Shown here in pieces: positions 34,901-49,900 of a DNA stretch of 64,000 nt. The notes under the pieces were generated by a model. The model did no database searches, was not told the origin of the DNA, and saw only the letters and a program-made list of their open reading frames with translations. Source of the DNA: Acanthaster planci (taxonomy: Eukaryota > Echinodermata > Asteroidea > Valvatida > Acanthasteridae); NCBI RefSeq assembly GCF_001949145.1, contig NW_019091518.1, positions 213,980-277,979 of the forward strand, read 5' to 3'. The first letter of the stretch is position 1. The number at the start of each line of letters is the position of its first letter. Position numbers and translations under genes: made by a program.

Positions 34901-37468
34901 TGAGAAAGTGGATACTGAGTTAATTCTATTTCTTGCCCAGAGCAAAAACATTTGTCTCTTGCAGTTGGCAAAAGTTAAACTCCATATCCGACTTGAATCA
35001 AGTCTAGACATACACGCTGCTCCACTTTTACCCATCTTTGTACATGCCTACACACTGCAGACTCGTACCCAGGTGATTTTTTTATGCGACGTCTGTAATA
35101 ACTGCAATTCACTCATTTCCAGTTCACCCACAAGACGGCCCACTGGGGTATAGAGAAGTACATGGATCTCAATCTGGGATTCATTACAGGGTATAAAGCT
35201 ACTGGATCGTCTACAAGATGAAATGGTGCCGCCCCGAAGCGGGTATTTCACTGTCTGCATGCCGAAGATTATGTTGAGGTGCGCCGCTCGGTCACCACAT
35301 CAAGGTGGTGCACAAAAAAACTTACATCATGACTGACTGCGATAATTCACTGGGATGGAGGAACCCGACCGCAGTAGCACATGGCGGGCAGTCCCCGTTC
35401 CCTTAAGCCATCAGACGGGTTCTTACCAAGTATGGAATGCCAGTTATTGTATTACATTGAAAATAAATGATAGTGGAATCATGACCGAAATCCCATTAGA
35501 TTAATTTTTTTTCAAATATATTTCTCGAAGTTTGCGTGCCAGACCGTCATCCTCACATAGCCAATTTAAATGGGGCTATACGATGTGAAATTTACTTGAG
35601 AACATGTTTTGAGCAACAGTTTTTGAAAATGTAAGACAGCAAGTTACGTCTCTTTTTGCATACTGTCATCGAAAAATACTAGGCAAACCTCAATTTTTTT
35701 CATGTTTTTTGTAACAGATGAGGGCGCTGTCGCCATGACGTCATAACAGGACACTCTTCACTTTTCTGCCCGACAAGTGTGTAACTTCAACTGAGCCTTT
35801 GCGTGCGAGTGGGGTCTACTTACTGTTCAACTCGTTCGATTTTCCAAGAATCACAACCACAGCACTTTCAACTCAAATGCCAGACTGTCAACTTCAAACA
35901 CATCAGTCCAACTTCAAATACATCACTTCAAACTCGAACCGTGGAGGAAGGAAGGGAGACACTAGTACACCTTTTAAATACCTTCGCTAAACAAGCCCCA
36001 ACGTTGGTAGCGATACTAATTATAGTTTTTAAGAGCAGGTTATTTTTGTCTGTCTTTGCTCACTGAAGACTGGTTCAATACATCACACCGTTGCGGTCTA
36101 TACGTGGTGTCACCGCGGCCTGCCCACACGCGTTAATACCTGCCCGCTCACTGTCACCCCTTTCACGCCCACTGAAAACAATTTATTCGCGGGGGAAGAC
36201 AAGCTGTTTCAAGTCGTCCGTCGAATGAGAGGGGTCACGGTAAGGTTGCGTTAATTAGACAGTGTTGTGAAGGAAGACCAGGGGCAATGTGGTGCCAGCA
36301 TTGTCGTCTTTGACATCGGCGAGAAGGAAATGAGACAGAGGCGGTCCAAGGGACAAGGAGATCGAGAACGCGGAGGATGTAGTCAAGGTGAAAAGTGGGA
36401 TGAATGGACAATTGAAACGTGGTGTATTTCCATCAATTGTTTAAAAAAAAACGGTCGGAACTCTATTTCAAATTTTTACCTGTTTCTCTTGAACTTTTGT
36501 GTTGTGAGTTTTAGGCTTACCCAGTCTCCCGAAAGTGGTCCCAATAAATTAATCAAAACGAAGAGCGCGCGTCGGAAATATCGGCCTTCGCAAGGGGATA
36601 AGCGTCTTAAAACACCGTGAAGCGTTTACTTGAGGACGATCGGCTCTGGTATGTTTTGGAAGACTAGGGGCACTTCCGGCGAGTGGAGAAGAGACCCTCC
36701 GCGTCGTGAGCTTCCGAGACGACAGGGGACGCCGTATCAAGGGCCCCGGGTTGATGAGGAACGGACTCCGATCCGCTATTTGGCGGTGTTTTTCCACGGT
36801 TCACCGTGCACCACTCTTGGCAATTTTTGACGGTGGCCAGCGTAAACATCACCAACACGGCGGATCCGTGCGGCGATTCTAGGCGCGTCGTGGGGATTCT
36901 GTAAAATCAACAAACCTGCATCAGTCCTGATGATGGGGTATATCATCAACCAATGCGCCAGCCGTGTCTGATTAAAAAAAAACTCACCTTGGTGGGCCAA
37001 ACGGCTGTGTACTACGGCAATCAATTTGCCTCTGCGCATGTAAAGGCGCATGAAAGGACAGTGCCTTCAAATAAAAGGTCACTTGTATAGTACAGCTCCG
37101 CGACAGACTTCATGATTTTTACGCCATCGCATATTGTAGGCGCTTTATGTGCAAGTCTAAGCCATGTTTTGCAGTATTGTACGGGACATCACAACATTAA
37201 ATCCTCCTCTCACTGACGAACTACAGAACGTCTGCTTTTTGAAATACTCTCTGTCCACCCTGAGCGGTACCAAAAGAGGGCGCAATTTTCCTAGCAACGG
37301 AAGTTCCTTTAGTGGGAACTGCACTTTGCTTGTTCAAAAACGACAAAGAAATGCACGCGTTACGGTTGCGTTGCTATACCAACAAAATGAACACTCCCCA
37401 CCAGCATGGCTCTTTTCAACCGACGAGGGGGTGCTTCTGCTCAAGGGGTTTTCCATTAAACGCTTATG
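31943..37468. other. Intergenic stretch with weak repeats
   Basis: From 32060 to 32310 there is a degenerate CCAA/CCAG tetranucleotide tract (ccaaccaaccagccaacc). An imperfect tandem of caacttcaaayacatca lies at 35888-35935. GC-rich patches at 33480-33700 and 36600-36900 have no recognisable product. Confidence 0.5.
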
Positions 37469-37710
37469 GGCCATTCCATGAGGTTGGGGCACAATTTGTG
37501 ACGGTGTCCATTGTTATATGGGTTCCGTAAAAATGAACAGTTATTTTCCTGCATGTGGATTCCAAATTGACATCGTTGTCTGGCAAGGCTAGATACAGAG
37601 GTGCTTGTTATTTCTGCAGAGTAAATGACTTACTCTACAGGTAATGACAGGCGGTGAAAGTTTTGGATGTAACAAGGACACAAATTGTGCCCAACCTCAT
37701 GGAATGACTC
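37469..37710. mobile_element. Long-TIR MITE related to the one at 1469
   Basis: The left arm (about 37471-37514, ccattccatgaggttgggg...) and the reverse complement of the right arm (about 37664-37710, tcattccatgaggttgggc...) match over about 45 bp, with a 4-base insertion in the left arm. Its inner TIR tgtgtccttgttacatc resembles tgtgtccctgttacatc in the 1469-1703 element, and the two are nearly the same size (242 and 235 bp). Confidence 0.75.
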
Positions 37711-40279
37711 TTATATGAAGTTCAATAGAGCCTGAAAGTTTACCCCTGAAAGCGCGCTTCCGGAACCCCTAGGAAAAATAACGTGCCAAAAGTTTTAGAA
37801 TTTGTAATATGTTTTCGTTCAGTTACCTCTTTACTCTACTCATGAAGAGGCTTTTTGTATAATATTTGCTAGCACATCAATTTATGGAAATTGAAAAAAG
37901 TACCTAACCTGAAAGAGAAATATCGTGCCGAAAATTGACCTATCACTCCGAAAATTTTAAATACATGAAGAACATCTCGTACGCAGATGAACAGTTACGG
38001 AATTATACTTCAAGGTAGTCTTTTGGTAAAGGCCAAAATAAAAACAGACCAAAACATCTTGAGGATTTCGTAATTTATAAGAAAATAAACTTAAAGCAAT
38101 ACCCTGCTTTTATCGAAAGATTCTGTATAATTATCCTTTACTGGCGAGAACTGTACCACGTCAACTCGACTGAATCTACAGTCCATCGACTGCAGGTAGG
38201 TCTTTGCAACGTTGTACAATCTCGTGTCCACGTAAGCACAGGGAATGAAAACAAACGTGCATGAACAACAAGGAGACCTGGGAACGATACTGGCAGAGCG
38301 GAAGTGACAGATCGTTAATGAAATTCCTTTCTAACCTACATCCAGGTGACTTTTCCTTAATATTACTCGAGGGGGACAAAGTGAAAATTCCGACATGAGT
38401 ATTTTTTGGGGTGGTTTCAGTTAGGAATCATTCTTCCCCAAATTTTTCGTACGTGATAGGACGGCCTCGTAAAATCCCGCAAGGCGGACCGCGCCAGGGT
38501 TCTGGAAGCTCACCGAGTGGCCTTTTTCTTTCAGGCTCTATATAACCCTTTTGGTTCTTACATGCTGATTTATGCACTCAGTAACGTAAGACGCCCCTGG
38601 ATCTGCTGACGATTTTGTTTATTGAAAGCCTTTTGGGGGGAGGAGTGGGTTTATTGTGGGAGTAAAAAAGACAATCGTTCCAGGAAAAAACAAGAAAAAA
38701 AATTGCTCCCCAGATTCAACTCCAGGATGCATCGTTGACTACACGTTGGTCAATCTAAGGAAAGTGTCAGGTTAGTCACTTTAATACGAACGCTACTTGT
38801 GCCCCGTATGTGACCAGCGAATTCTGAAGCATTCACACCTGTTCCACCCCTCGCACGACATTCACCGCAAGAATGAGCAAAACATTCATGCTCCCCGAGT
38901 GGCAGTAACGGAGGTATATAAAGGTTTAGAAGGCCCAAGGCGAATATTAACATAAAATTATTCCGTGGAAAGAGAGACACTTCGGATCGTAAGAAAGATA
39001 GATGGTTGCCCAATTCCAAGCATTTCCCGCATGCAAAGGTCGTTATCAATCTGTAATGTTACAGTTAGAGAGAGACGACGCATCTTGGCGTCAACGCTGT
39101 ATAACAGCGAGACAGCTTTCGTCGTATCATCTGCAGCTGACGGTGTAAAATTATTTTTGTCACATTGCAAGCCACATCCACATCATTACTCAGTCCGATA
39201 GAATCCATGCACACGCAACTAGCTTCAAGAAGTTTTCATCTTGATTTCTTTCTGTGAGTGAGGCCGATAATAAGGTGGGTAGTTTTGGCGCAGAGGACCT
39301 AAACTTGATTAATTAAACAGTTAATGGCAGCAATTTGCATTGTGAATCTCTTCTCCTTTGGGGAGCCATTACACTCTCGAATAGTAGCATTAATTCCAAG
39401 CCCGCTCAGCACTCTCTCTCCAAAACTGTATTTACTTCACGAACTATATCGTTGCATTTGCAATCGCAGAATAGTACAACAGGAAAACTTACTTGATCGA
39501 TCATCTCGCAGCGTCCGAGAACGGACAGAATAATATGCCAAGCATTTGGGTCACGTTAATCGAGTAAACGGAGTTCAAGATTCAGCGACCGTGTCCTCAG
39601 CGGACGAGCTGTCCGGCAAGGGGGCATGAACCCGCCTAGCAAGGCTAAGAACGGCCGGCTCGGCCCAACGCCAAGGACGCGGCTGGCGAAGAACCTAAAA
39701 AATCGGTGATTTATTCCTTGTGGATGCGGGACATAATGATGCCGCCGAGATGCATGCTCGCGTTCAGACAGTCAAAACTATGATCGTAAAGTTATCGTTG
39801 TCGGTTCCTCGAGACGTTCGGCATTTGAAGTGGTATTCTTGAGCAAATTATGACAGCGTTCCGATATTTAAACAATTTTAATGTAGTCGTTGCACTGCTG
39901 TGTTTTAAATTTATGAATAGTGCTTCGACATTGATGATCTGTCGAAGAGATGACCGCACTTTGGTCAAGGCGAATCAAATAATGCGCAGACGACTGAACA
40001 ACTTGTTAGGGAGAGAATTTTGTGGCCATCCACAGAATCAATCAATCAAAACTGAGAAGTGATTTTGTATGCTCACGTGATTCATTTTTTGTATGTCTTT
40101 TGATCTGCAGTTCAATTTCTCATTTGCCAACATGTTCATTAACTTTATGTTTCGGAAATTCAAAGCTCCCCGTCAGGTTCAGTCAATTAAATATCGCACT
40201 GATAAAAAGAGTACGATCTCCTGTCTTACTGTTGGTTAGTTAGCTGAAACTTTGGTTGACGCTTCTTTATCATTTGAGG

Positions 40280-40515
40280 ACAAAGGTGACCTGGCTTCCA
40301 GGCTGGTTGTCCGGCGTGCTGGTCGGATGGCTGGGTGTATGGCTAGTTGGTTGGTTGACAAGCTTCTGAGAGAGTGACTGATTAAATGACTGGCTGGCTG
40401 AATTAGCGACTAGCAGGCTGGGTGGCTAGCTGGTTTTAATAGTTGACCCGGAAGTTGGCTGGCCCCTCAGGGTGGTTGGCTTGCTAGCCAGTGGGTTGCT
40501 TGGCTGGCTTCCACT
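40280..40515 (+). repeat. Degenerate TGGC/TGGT/TGAC tetranucleotide tract
   Basis: Repeated words such as ggctggttgtccgg, ggctagttggttggttgac and gactggctggctgaatt form an eroded (TGGY)n array. The tract at 32060-32310 has the complementary pattern (CCAA/CCAG), so both derive from the same kind of tetranucleotide in opposite orientation. Confidence 0.6.
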
Positions 40516-43500
40516 TTCATCATTTCAGGTTCTTTGCACTGCAAAACGTCCATCATTTCGTTCAGCACATCACTATTAACCTTGAGATCCCTATTTCTGG
40601 GTCGGTCCACAGATGCATGCAGTTCAAAACAGCCTGTCATCTGGGACATATGATATATTCACCGGATGGCCGATATTTCCGACTGCTCACTAGCAGACTT
40701 CGCGCATCAGACACGAAAAGTAAAGTAAAACATCAAGGTTCCACGTCCTTTCAGAACAGCTTGGAATTGTCCAGATAAGAACATTACTACAAAATCCTGT
40801 GCACTGTGAGAGTGCTATTGTCTGCTGTCACGAGCTCTGGCCCACTGACAATAAAGGTGGATTGCACTGCCTTTTTTCCCATTATAATACCACATTGTTG
40901 AGGGTCAAACGGGTACCGAAACGTCAAATTCTCACATAGATTATTATCGACGAGCAATGGTTGGGTAAAACGATGGTACCGAGGTAAACGTTAAATTGTT
41001 TGCACGTACGTACCGATTTGCTGCGACATTGAGGACGGATCTGAGGTATGGAGGAGGGGGGATTTTGTGGATACAACAAAGCGAGGCGAATTTGACAAAA
41101 AGATTATTTTGATTTCACTTGGAAAAGTTCAGGTCCAAGTCGCCCTTATACTGGGCGGGATGAAATATGTAGTCACGTGGCCTTATAAAAGCTGTTTCAT
41201 TCACCGAAACAGACTCTTGGGATTGCAGTTGTACATAGAGACATCATGTGCCACACCGCCACCCCTGATGAATGCTAAAAATTTATCCACACTTAGTTTA
41301 TAATGCCATTCTGAAATATGACAGTATTTTGTTCATTACCTAATATGACACCGTCCATGCCTGAGCATCGACACCGCATTTGCTGCAAACTTAACCCAGA
41401 AATGAAAGAAATTCTTGTCATGTTTTCCGCCTGCAAATTCACACTGACAAAGCACTGCGAACCGAATTCAGGTTTACGTGAAAGTTGTAGCATTTTCAGT
41501 GAAAAATTCAGACATTATATCTTTCACGGAATAGCACATCACGTTACTTGGAACACGTACTCAGAAAGTAATCGATCAATCTGGAAATCGAATATGAATT
41601 ATTTCAACAAGCGAGTGGCTATGCCAGCATCATCAATTCGGCATATTAATATGGGTTTAATCATAGTGTAGCAACTCACGTGAGCCTTGTATAACGTGGT
41701 AAGAACCATAATATTCCGATGTACGAGTCCAATTGTTGCCATGGAAATTTACCAGCGCTGCCCGCCGAGCGGCTTTCAGAAAAATATTAACATACCGGGT
41801 ATTGAAACATGCGGTGTAAAGAAAATTTTCCGCATGGTTTCCCGCTCGGGGAGGAGGGATCAGACCAGACTGGCCCCTCGTCTGCTGCCTATGATGTCCT
41901 CTCATCTTATTGCCATGACAACCATATCTCAAGCAGCGCGTAAATTGATCGGAATAGCAGCACGAGCGGACATGCTGGATGCCACTCGCAATGCACAAGT
42001 CAAGATCTCTCACAGTTTCGAGATTCCAACAATTCTCTGTCTTATATCCGCAAGCTCGAATGAATCGTCTTTGCAGCTTTTGCTTTGCAAGGAAATGGTT
42101 GACCCTTCATCATGGTCTTAATGAAGACCCGCATTCTGTTAAGAGAATATTTCGAGGTATGACAGTCGTCTCATGACAAGCCTGCAAGATGTGTCTGGGC
42201 CCCCTGGAAAATCGACCCCCCCCTTGATACAGCACGTCTGTTCACCGACTCGACGAGGTACAAACTCAGCATCATTTAGATTCCGTGAACCAGTCCCAGA
42301 GTTGTTTCGGCATGCAGCAAACCATACGCGTTAATTAGCTCATAATACACACAAGCCAATACATCACTCGAGTTAAAGATAAAAATAGCTTTGCTGAGAC
42401 AGCAGGCTGATAACTTGGTAATTAATTCCCGGTTCTTCGTTCGGTTTTCCATATACGTAGCACATAAAACTCGGTCACGAGGAATCAAGTAGGCCAACAA
42501 GATAATTCCTGGTGTTAGGAACTAAACCACGCGGCTGATCTAACGGCCATGGAAACATTTACACAATGTGCATAGAATGACATCTGCCAAACTTTTGTAG
42601 TGCTGTTTAAAATTTCACACAGAGATATTAAATTAATGCCAAGCAATGACTTTATCGATGTGACAGACTAGGGAGAGTAGACTTGATATCATAGATAATT
42701 CACATTCAAGGTTTGTTCAGTTTCGTTGGTTCCCTGCCGTCGCGACGTCATGAACGTCGCTTATTATGTTCCCAAACCGTGTCTACTTGATGCACTAGGC
42801 ACCAGTATATTTTAACATAAGGTAATTCATCGTGAAAAGTTTAAATTCTAAGAAGGAGAACTGGGGTGACTGGGCCCATCTTTCGTGAAATGGTTATTTC
42901 CAAGATGGACGGTTTGCCTTTCCCAGGTCAAAAGTTCAGCCTACGAACACCGCTTGACAATTAGTCTACGGACTGCTCACGGATTCAATTGCAAACACAA
43001 CGGCCTCACTCAATATGAAATTGAAACATAACCCACTCGACTGACGACTTTTTGACTTGAATACTCTCCAGCGTAATTTGTACGTCTGAGCGGAAGGACA
43101 GGGGTCTATAATTTCCACCCGTCTGCCTGTGTTTTAATTCATGCGATGTATCGCATGCTACGTGAGGTAATCGCTTCTCCGGTGTGCAGGCACAAGATGG
43201 TCAGCGAGGCTTCGTCAGGACTACGAGGTCCTAGTATGCCGCGATCACTGACCGTGGGAACACGCGCATCGATTCGAAACTTACGCGGATTGTTTCGGGT
43301 TTTCCATATTTATGAGTTTTATTTGGGATCAAGGGAGGCAGTTGGGGGCTCAAATTTATTCATAGAGAGCTTGAACTGGATCTGTTCCCAGTCTCATGGG
43401 TTTTATCTTTACAAATAGAAGCATCCATTGGGCCTTCATTTGACAGTTACTTCCATGATTTGTCGTCCTTCCTTTCATAAACCAGAAATAAATATTCCAC

Positions 43501-43887
43501 AGGGACCCACCAAAGGCCTCCCATTCTTTCTGGTGGACCCCACCATTCCTAAAACATTCCTCTAGAAAACTGCGAGTGATTCAACCAACGCGATGCAGAC
43601 TGATTCTACAGCCTAAATCCGTTGCTTCCTTCCTGGCCCCAGCTGTCCCATTAATAGGAGGTCCTTCTCCCCCCCGCACTACATATCAGGGTTTCCCTCT
43701 CCGCTTAATTTGGCCAGATTAGCTAAGAAGAAACTTGGAAATGTATGGTTCGGTTAGAACTGCTTTCCTTAAATAGCAAACCAATTTAAATTCGGCCAAT
43801 ATTGGCTGAATTCCACCGATGGCGCTTCAATATTATTTTTTCCCCAACTTGAATGATGAATAATGAGCCGTAGGTCCTGTAGTTTTG

Positions 43888-43965
43888 CAACCGCCGGGCA
43901 AAATCGGTCTTCAATCTGATGACCACTGAGCTATACTGGGGATAATGTACACAGTGTGTGCCGCT
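43888..43965 (-). mobile_element. tRNA-like relic
   Basis: On the minus strand agtatagctcagtggtcatc (about 43938-43919) is a canonical tRNA A-box. It is followed by agattgaagaccgatt (anticodon-arm-like) and ggttgcaaaac, a degraded B-box (about 43893-43883). There is no intact acceptor stem, so it is a pseudo-tRNA or SINE head rather than a tRNA gene. Confidence 0.4.
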
Positions 43966-46900
43966 GCGCTGCCATTGCTTATTTAAGTTGCCGGCCCTGG
44001 CAATGTGCTTGATTGATGATGCACATGCTTGCCGAAGATGAATGTCCAGTGTTGGTTTCGCGCCGATAGCTTGCGCATGCGTCCTGGTCAGACACACCCA
44101 AGTATTGTCCGGGTGGGGCAGGTCCGTAGGGGGGCAGACTTCTTGGAACACATGGAATACCCGGTATTCGTTCACACGTATACATGTACTGGCTAATTTA
44201 TACTAACACCGTAAGCGGTAAAAGAGAAAGGATTACAATACTGAACTAATGAGGGGGTGATTTCCCATGTTACTGACTCTTTAATGATTGCTCACTCAGG
44301 CTGTCGCGCAAATGCATGAGTGACTTTGTAGTTGAGACCTAACTCCAGCCCAATAGACAGAAACCATTCCTGATTTAAAATGCTGTAAAAGGTTGCCGAT
44401 CCGCAGTAAAATGGAAAGTCGCACGCCCGGGCTTTCTGACAAATAAACTCTGCCCCTGCTTAGCTCAGGATCCTCGGAGTCATTTTGCCGACCCCAATCA
44501 AATGCAGGTTTAGGCTTTGGCCTGCCGATACGGCCGGCCTTCAATCTCTCAGCGAGCCCATCGCTTCGGATCTGACCTTGCCAAGAATTCAAGTGTCCCC
44601 TGCCATCCGGGAAAGAAAAAAAAACCAAACCTTGACAGAGTGGAGGAGCACTAATGTTCGACAGAGTTTGCCCGGGTTTTGTTTGAACAGGGCCCCGCGA
44701 GTCTTCGTTTTACCTCTATCAAACGCGCCGTTCCTCTTCCCGTTTGGTTAATTTCATAGCCGCTGCGCTCATCATTTTTTTTTTTACGATACCGGTAACG
44801 CTTTATAACCCAAAAGAGTTGCTTGGATGCTAAATAACCTGCTTCTATATACGGCATCGTCCCTGTGTCAACATTTCCACGGCTTTGAATATGATTCGCA
44901 GTGCCGGAACTGACCGATTTAAAGTGGGGCCGGAACTGCAAAGTGCTCGATACCGACGGCTCGCTGGCTCGCCAACATCGTCTGCTCGCCCAGGCACCCT
45001 GATGTCGTTTCCCCAGGTCTCTCCCGCTCTTAATAAATTAAATAATAATATGAAAATTGCAAATTGATCGGGCCTGTGCACATAGCTCCGCCCGAATGGC
45101 GCTCAACAAACACTGTTACCAAAGTTACCGCCACACGCAGACATAGTAAGCTCTCCCTCCAGAAACTGTGCGAAGCCTCTGCACTGAGACGGTTCAGTCG
45201 ACTTTTTTCCCGCCAAAACTACCAAGTCACATTCCTCCTCCGAATCCATTACATTGCTCGTGAGTTCGATTTCTATTGGATTAATATGAATTTCTTGTTT
45301 CTTGTAAATTAATGAAATATCCATAGCATTTCTTGGTCCACAAAGTATGATTTGGCGTTTTGGAGAAATTTCACCGTATACAAGCTAAAAATGGAAGTAC
45401 CTCCGAAACTGAAAGAAAGGAAACGATAGGAAAAAAACGTCGGGTGTCGAATCACAAGAAAGTATAGACTAGCGGAAAAGGCAATGGACACATGGCCTAG
45501 ATTGTGGTAAAACCAATTTCACTCGTCGAAATCCACCGGCCTTTTCCTACAGGTGGATTTCATAAACCAGGACACATATCTAGACCATGATCCACTACAA
45601 CTTTTGAAATCTCAAAGTGCTATCAGAAGCACTCAAGAAAGAGCACTTAGGCTTAAGACCCTCGAGAGCAGCTGTAAACAGTGTCGTGAGAAATCAGGTC
45701 AAGTCACAGGCTTAATCCGTGCGAAACCATTGATCCCGAGCCGTAATGAATTTGAATAGTAGGGAGGTAGCTGCGTGACTACGTACAAGTCTCCTCAATG
45801 GGACAGGTTAGATCAGGTGTTGGTTTCACAGACTGGCCGAATTAGCTAAATAGCAATAAATATGACCAACTGATCGGATATAAAGGTCCAAAATATCAAT
45901 ATTACCTCTTTATCAATTTACCTTTCTTCGGCACCAAGACGTATGCTTCTAGTCTTAAATAAGACTGATTGATTTCAATTAAAATGGGGCACCGCTTATC
46001 ACAATGTTGGAAGATCCATAGCTGTCAATGGGGATTTGTGAGACAAATAAAATTTGTAGCCATATGAGCAGCAGAGTTGGAAAAAAAGCAGTAAACTAAA
46101 ATGGTTCCTTCCGAGGGCCGCTTAATTATCGCCTCATTTTCTCTGGAAAGTTTATATCCTTCCCTCAGAGAGTTCTACAAACAGCCTTCCGCTCATCCAA
46201 ACAGTTTCTTTGGCTTTTTAAAACCATACAAAGAAGATTTCGCTTTGAGGTTGACAAGCGACCTCGATTCGAAGTCACGTTTTCGAAACTCACGTTTAAC
46301 ACCAGATACACGACAAGTGTCACCACGAGGCGAAATCGTCATCTACTTCGTCCGCGCAGCAGAGCAAATAGCCCCAGGCGTGGTTGGCCCTTCCATACCG
46401 GTATATACAATTACTACTCGGGGACGGGAAGCGGCCAATCAGTCTTCGGCGGGCATCGCCCTACACTCTGTTACTTTCCAATACTTGTTTTGATTTCTCT
46501 TTCTGTTTCTTAGATTGTGCATGGCACACCAACGACACAGACATCAGGTCGACGTTTTCTGCAGGTGTAAGGTCGGAGAAAACACCCTTACCTGCCCTTA
46601 AAACTGGAGAGGACTACCGTTGCCTTGAGACGCCACACCGTGACAGAGAGAAAAAAACACTATCCTGGGATTTCGAGAGAGCTCACTGCTAAAGTTCCTC
46701 GAGTGAATAACAGCTACTCTGAAACAAGCGCTATGTGTGTACGCTCGTGTCATTGACCGTTCGGATGTTACGCAGTATTAAATTGAAACGTAATTATTTC
46801 CCGAAACAAACCCAGTCCTTTCCTGAAATAAAGTCTGATTGTGGTGAGCACAATCACAATTCACTCAAATGAAAACTAATCAAGCACCAGGTATGACAGC

Positions 46901-49900
46901 CACCAATTTGGATTCTCGATAAGCGAATGAAATTATGCACAGAGTCTGTTGTATGTCGATATAATCCCAAATAATTAATCAGTGCTCTCTGATTTATTGT
47001 TCATCCCGAAGGAGTCCTACAAGAATGCCTATTCTTGATTTTATTGTTGAGCTCTGACAAAACTACTTAAGTTCCTTTTCTTCTGTACTCGTACACAAAG
47101 CCGACCATTTCTTTATATGGATAAAAATGAAAAATTGAGCAATCAAGCAATAAAATTGAGGAATACGCTGGCATATGGATTCATTAACGCAACAGTGAGT
47201 GTTTCAAATGAGTACCCCGGGGCCGCAACGATTTGTCCTCTGCTGGTTGCACAGCCTTTTTGGCGCGAAATGTTTCCCGGGAAAATGTACATGTATTATG
47301 CGAGATAGAGTCACACTAACGGCCCATAGAAACTCGAGTGGCATGGATGCTTCACTCGTTGCATGCAGAATCCTTGTGAAAAAAATTTCCATCCGGCTGT
47401 GGATTTTTTTTTGTACAAGAGCATCGTGATGGTTAAGGATTACCAACAGTTGACGATGTGATGAACTGCATATTCATTGTGTCCTCTTGACAGAAAGGAT
47501 AAGTATTCCTGATAACAATTATTTCAGATAATATACTAACAAATGTTGATGAATCAAGAATGAATTTAAGTAATCACCTTCGATCGGGGAATAATTTCAA
47601 TTGTAGAAATGGCATGGCATTGTTAGGAGACTGACGACGTGACAAGGCAAAATTGGCATGAACACGACAGCAGCTCTATCGCCAATAGCAGAATTCTCCG
47701 AAAGTAATCTCAAAAATCCGTCTCGTCAGCTAATTTATAAAAATCCTCGTTCATGTCACACAACCGAGGTAAGGTTAACACAACCTGAGTCATCCAAGCT
47801 GTGATTTCTCGTTCAGCAAAGGTGAAGGCCTGTACTCGGAGGTCTCGGGTGCGATAGTGTCTTCTGTTGTCAATGTAATTTGACCGATTTTCCAGCGAGT
47901 TGGTGTACTATAGGCTCCATGTTCTGATCTAGTACGGTCAAGTGATGCGCCAGTGTCGCAATGGTATGTCGCACTTGACTTATCCAACCTGAACCTTTAG
48001 AGAACCTTGAAACCTACCAGCTGCACTCACATTAGGTCAAAGAGTAACCGAGACAAGACTGTTAAGTCTTCTATATCTGCTCCACAGATGTAATTGAATA
48101 CTCAATAAGCTATCAGTTTTGTTTTGTTTGTTTCTTTTTCTTACAGCTTCTATTCAAATGACCCCCACTTGGTGTTTACGTTTGTAAACACAACCTGTGG
48201 TCCTGACTTAGTCAAAATACACATAACGTACACAAGCAAGGCTGATGTGCATGAGGTCTTGTTCAACACAGTGAAATTAATACAAGGGAAGAAACGTGCA
48301 TCACGCGGAGGCCGTCTTTTGAGGCTCAAGTCAAAGCATCGCACCCCGCCCGCGAGGCAGCAAGGCTACTTAAACGAGGCTTTTGGACTGCAAAAAGGAC
48401 AGACACCGATGCACTGACTTCACACCTCAGTTCGAGTTCCTTCAAGTTGCATGAATTAGGGGAGACACCCCACTGGTGTCAATATTCCGTCTCCAAATCC
48501 ATCGTCTTCACATGACACGGCGTCTTATCCTATATAGTCTCGCTGAATATAACGGATTATAATAAAGCAAGGACGCGACGACAATTCTGCTATTACAGGC
48601 AGAAAGAAAAACCGCGTGAAATCAGCGATCCCACCGGAATAATTAAATAATGAGACGGTTGGTAGACATTTTACACGCTTTTGTGAGTTCGCACAGAAGT
48701 CGGAAGAGGCGAGAACGCACGGATATACAACGTTGTTTATTTGGCTGTCTGAAACAGATCGATGGGTCTTTCACCAGCCGTGTTGGGTCGGTGTTTCATT
48801 AAACGACGGGGTGCGTAAGTTGTGTGTTCAGTTTAATGCAGCCCAATTCTGCCACGACTAACCAGCTGGATTATCTACTCGTGTGTCAACTCATTACACG
48901 TATTTTAAATATGTTCGTTGATCCTTTTTGCCACAAAGACACTACAGACAGTTTAAGGAATCCATACTCCATTTGTTGAACTCAGATCATTTTTGTAGAT
49001 TTCAACTTTGGAAAAAGATGATCCTGTATTGACCTCCTGCAAAATTGAATGCCGCCGCCCCTCCCCAAAGAAATAGATTCAGTTTAAACCATTATTACAT
49101 GTAGTATTAACATTGTCCAAATACTGACTATTTTTCTAAATTGACCAAATCCAGCAGACCAGTTCGAATACCAACTTGCACTTTCGTCTCTCTGTCGACT
49201 CCCGCGCGACATCCAGGTATCAACCGGGCCCCATAATGGTACAATTAGCTTTCAGCCTTCCACATCGTAGCTGTAACTAAGATCCCGGTGATATTCTGAA
49301 AATGACATCGAAGCTCTTTTGTCCCTTTACACATTTTGGGAGGCATCCAGACGATATCATCGGCATCTTCTCCAATAGAGTGCGGTCGTTGACTCCTAGG
49401 GAGTTGGAATGACAGCCTGAGGCCACGTATTCCTAAGGAAAAAAAGCCTGCATCGGCTTATTTCAAGTTCTCTGTCTCGTGCGGGATCTTTTGAAATTCA
49501 AAATTACCCATCGAGAACTCGCACACCCTTATTCATTCAACCCTTGTAAAAAGAACATCTAAAGTTGTACCAAGGCTATCATTTTCATTGATTGTATTTC
49601 ATAACTGGTATTGAAAAATAACTTTCCTTTATCTTGCAGGATGCACTTCCAACCATTTGTAATGTACGCTGAGTTGTTGTCCACAAAACCTGGAAAATTG
49701 TATCTAATAACGAGGCATAACATCGGTTAAGATGTCACTTCGTTTATGACGAAAAGTCATTGTGTTCAGTCGCTTTGATGCACAGTAGTTTTATGAAGGG
49801 TCGGGTCGTTTCTGTATCCGAAGTTTTTAAGCGGTTGAAGTCAATCGACTTGCCGACATTCCTTGTCGTCTGAACTGCAAGAAATAGTGCCGATTTCTTG

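Noticed and set aside
41687-42121. 144-codon plus-strand open frame
   Set aside because: Composition is random-looking, with no signal, helix pattern or family motif. The length is within chance for this GC content.
46101-46493. 130-codon plus-strand open frame
   Set aside because: Same reasons: no recognisable motif and no supporting neighbours.
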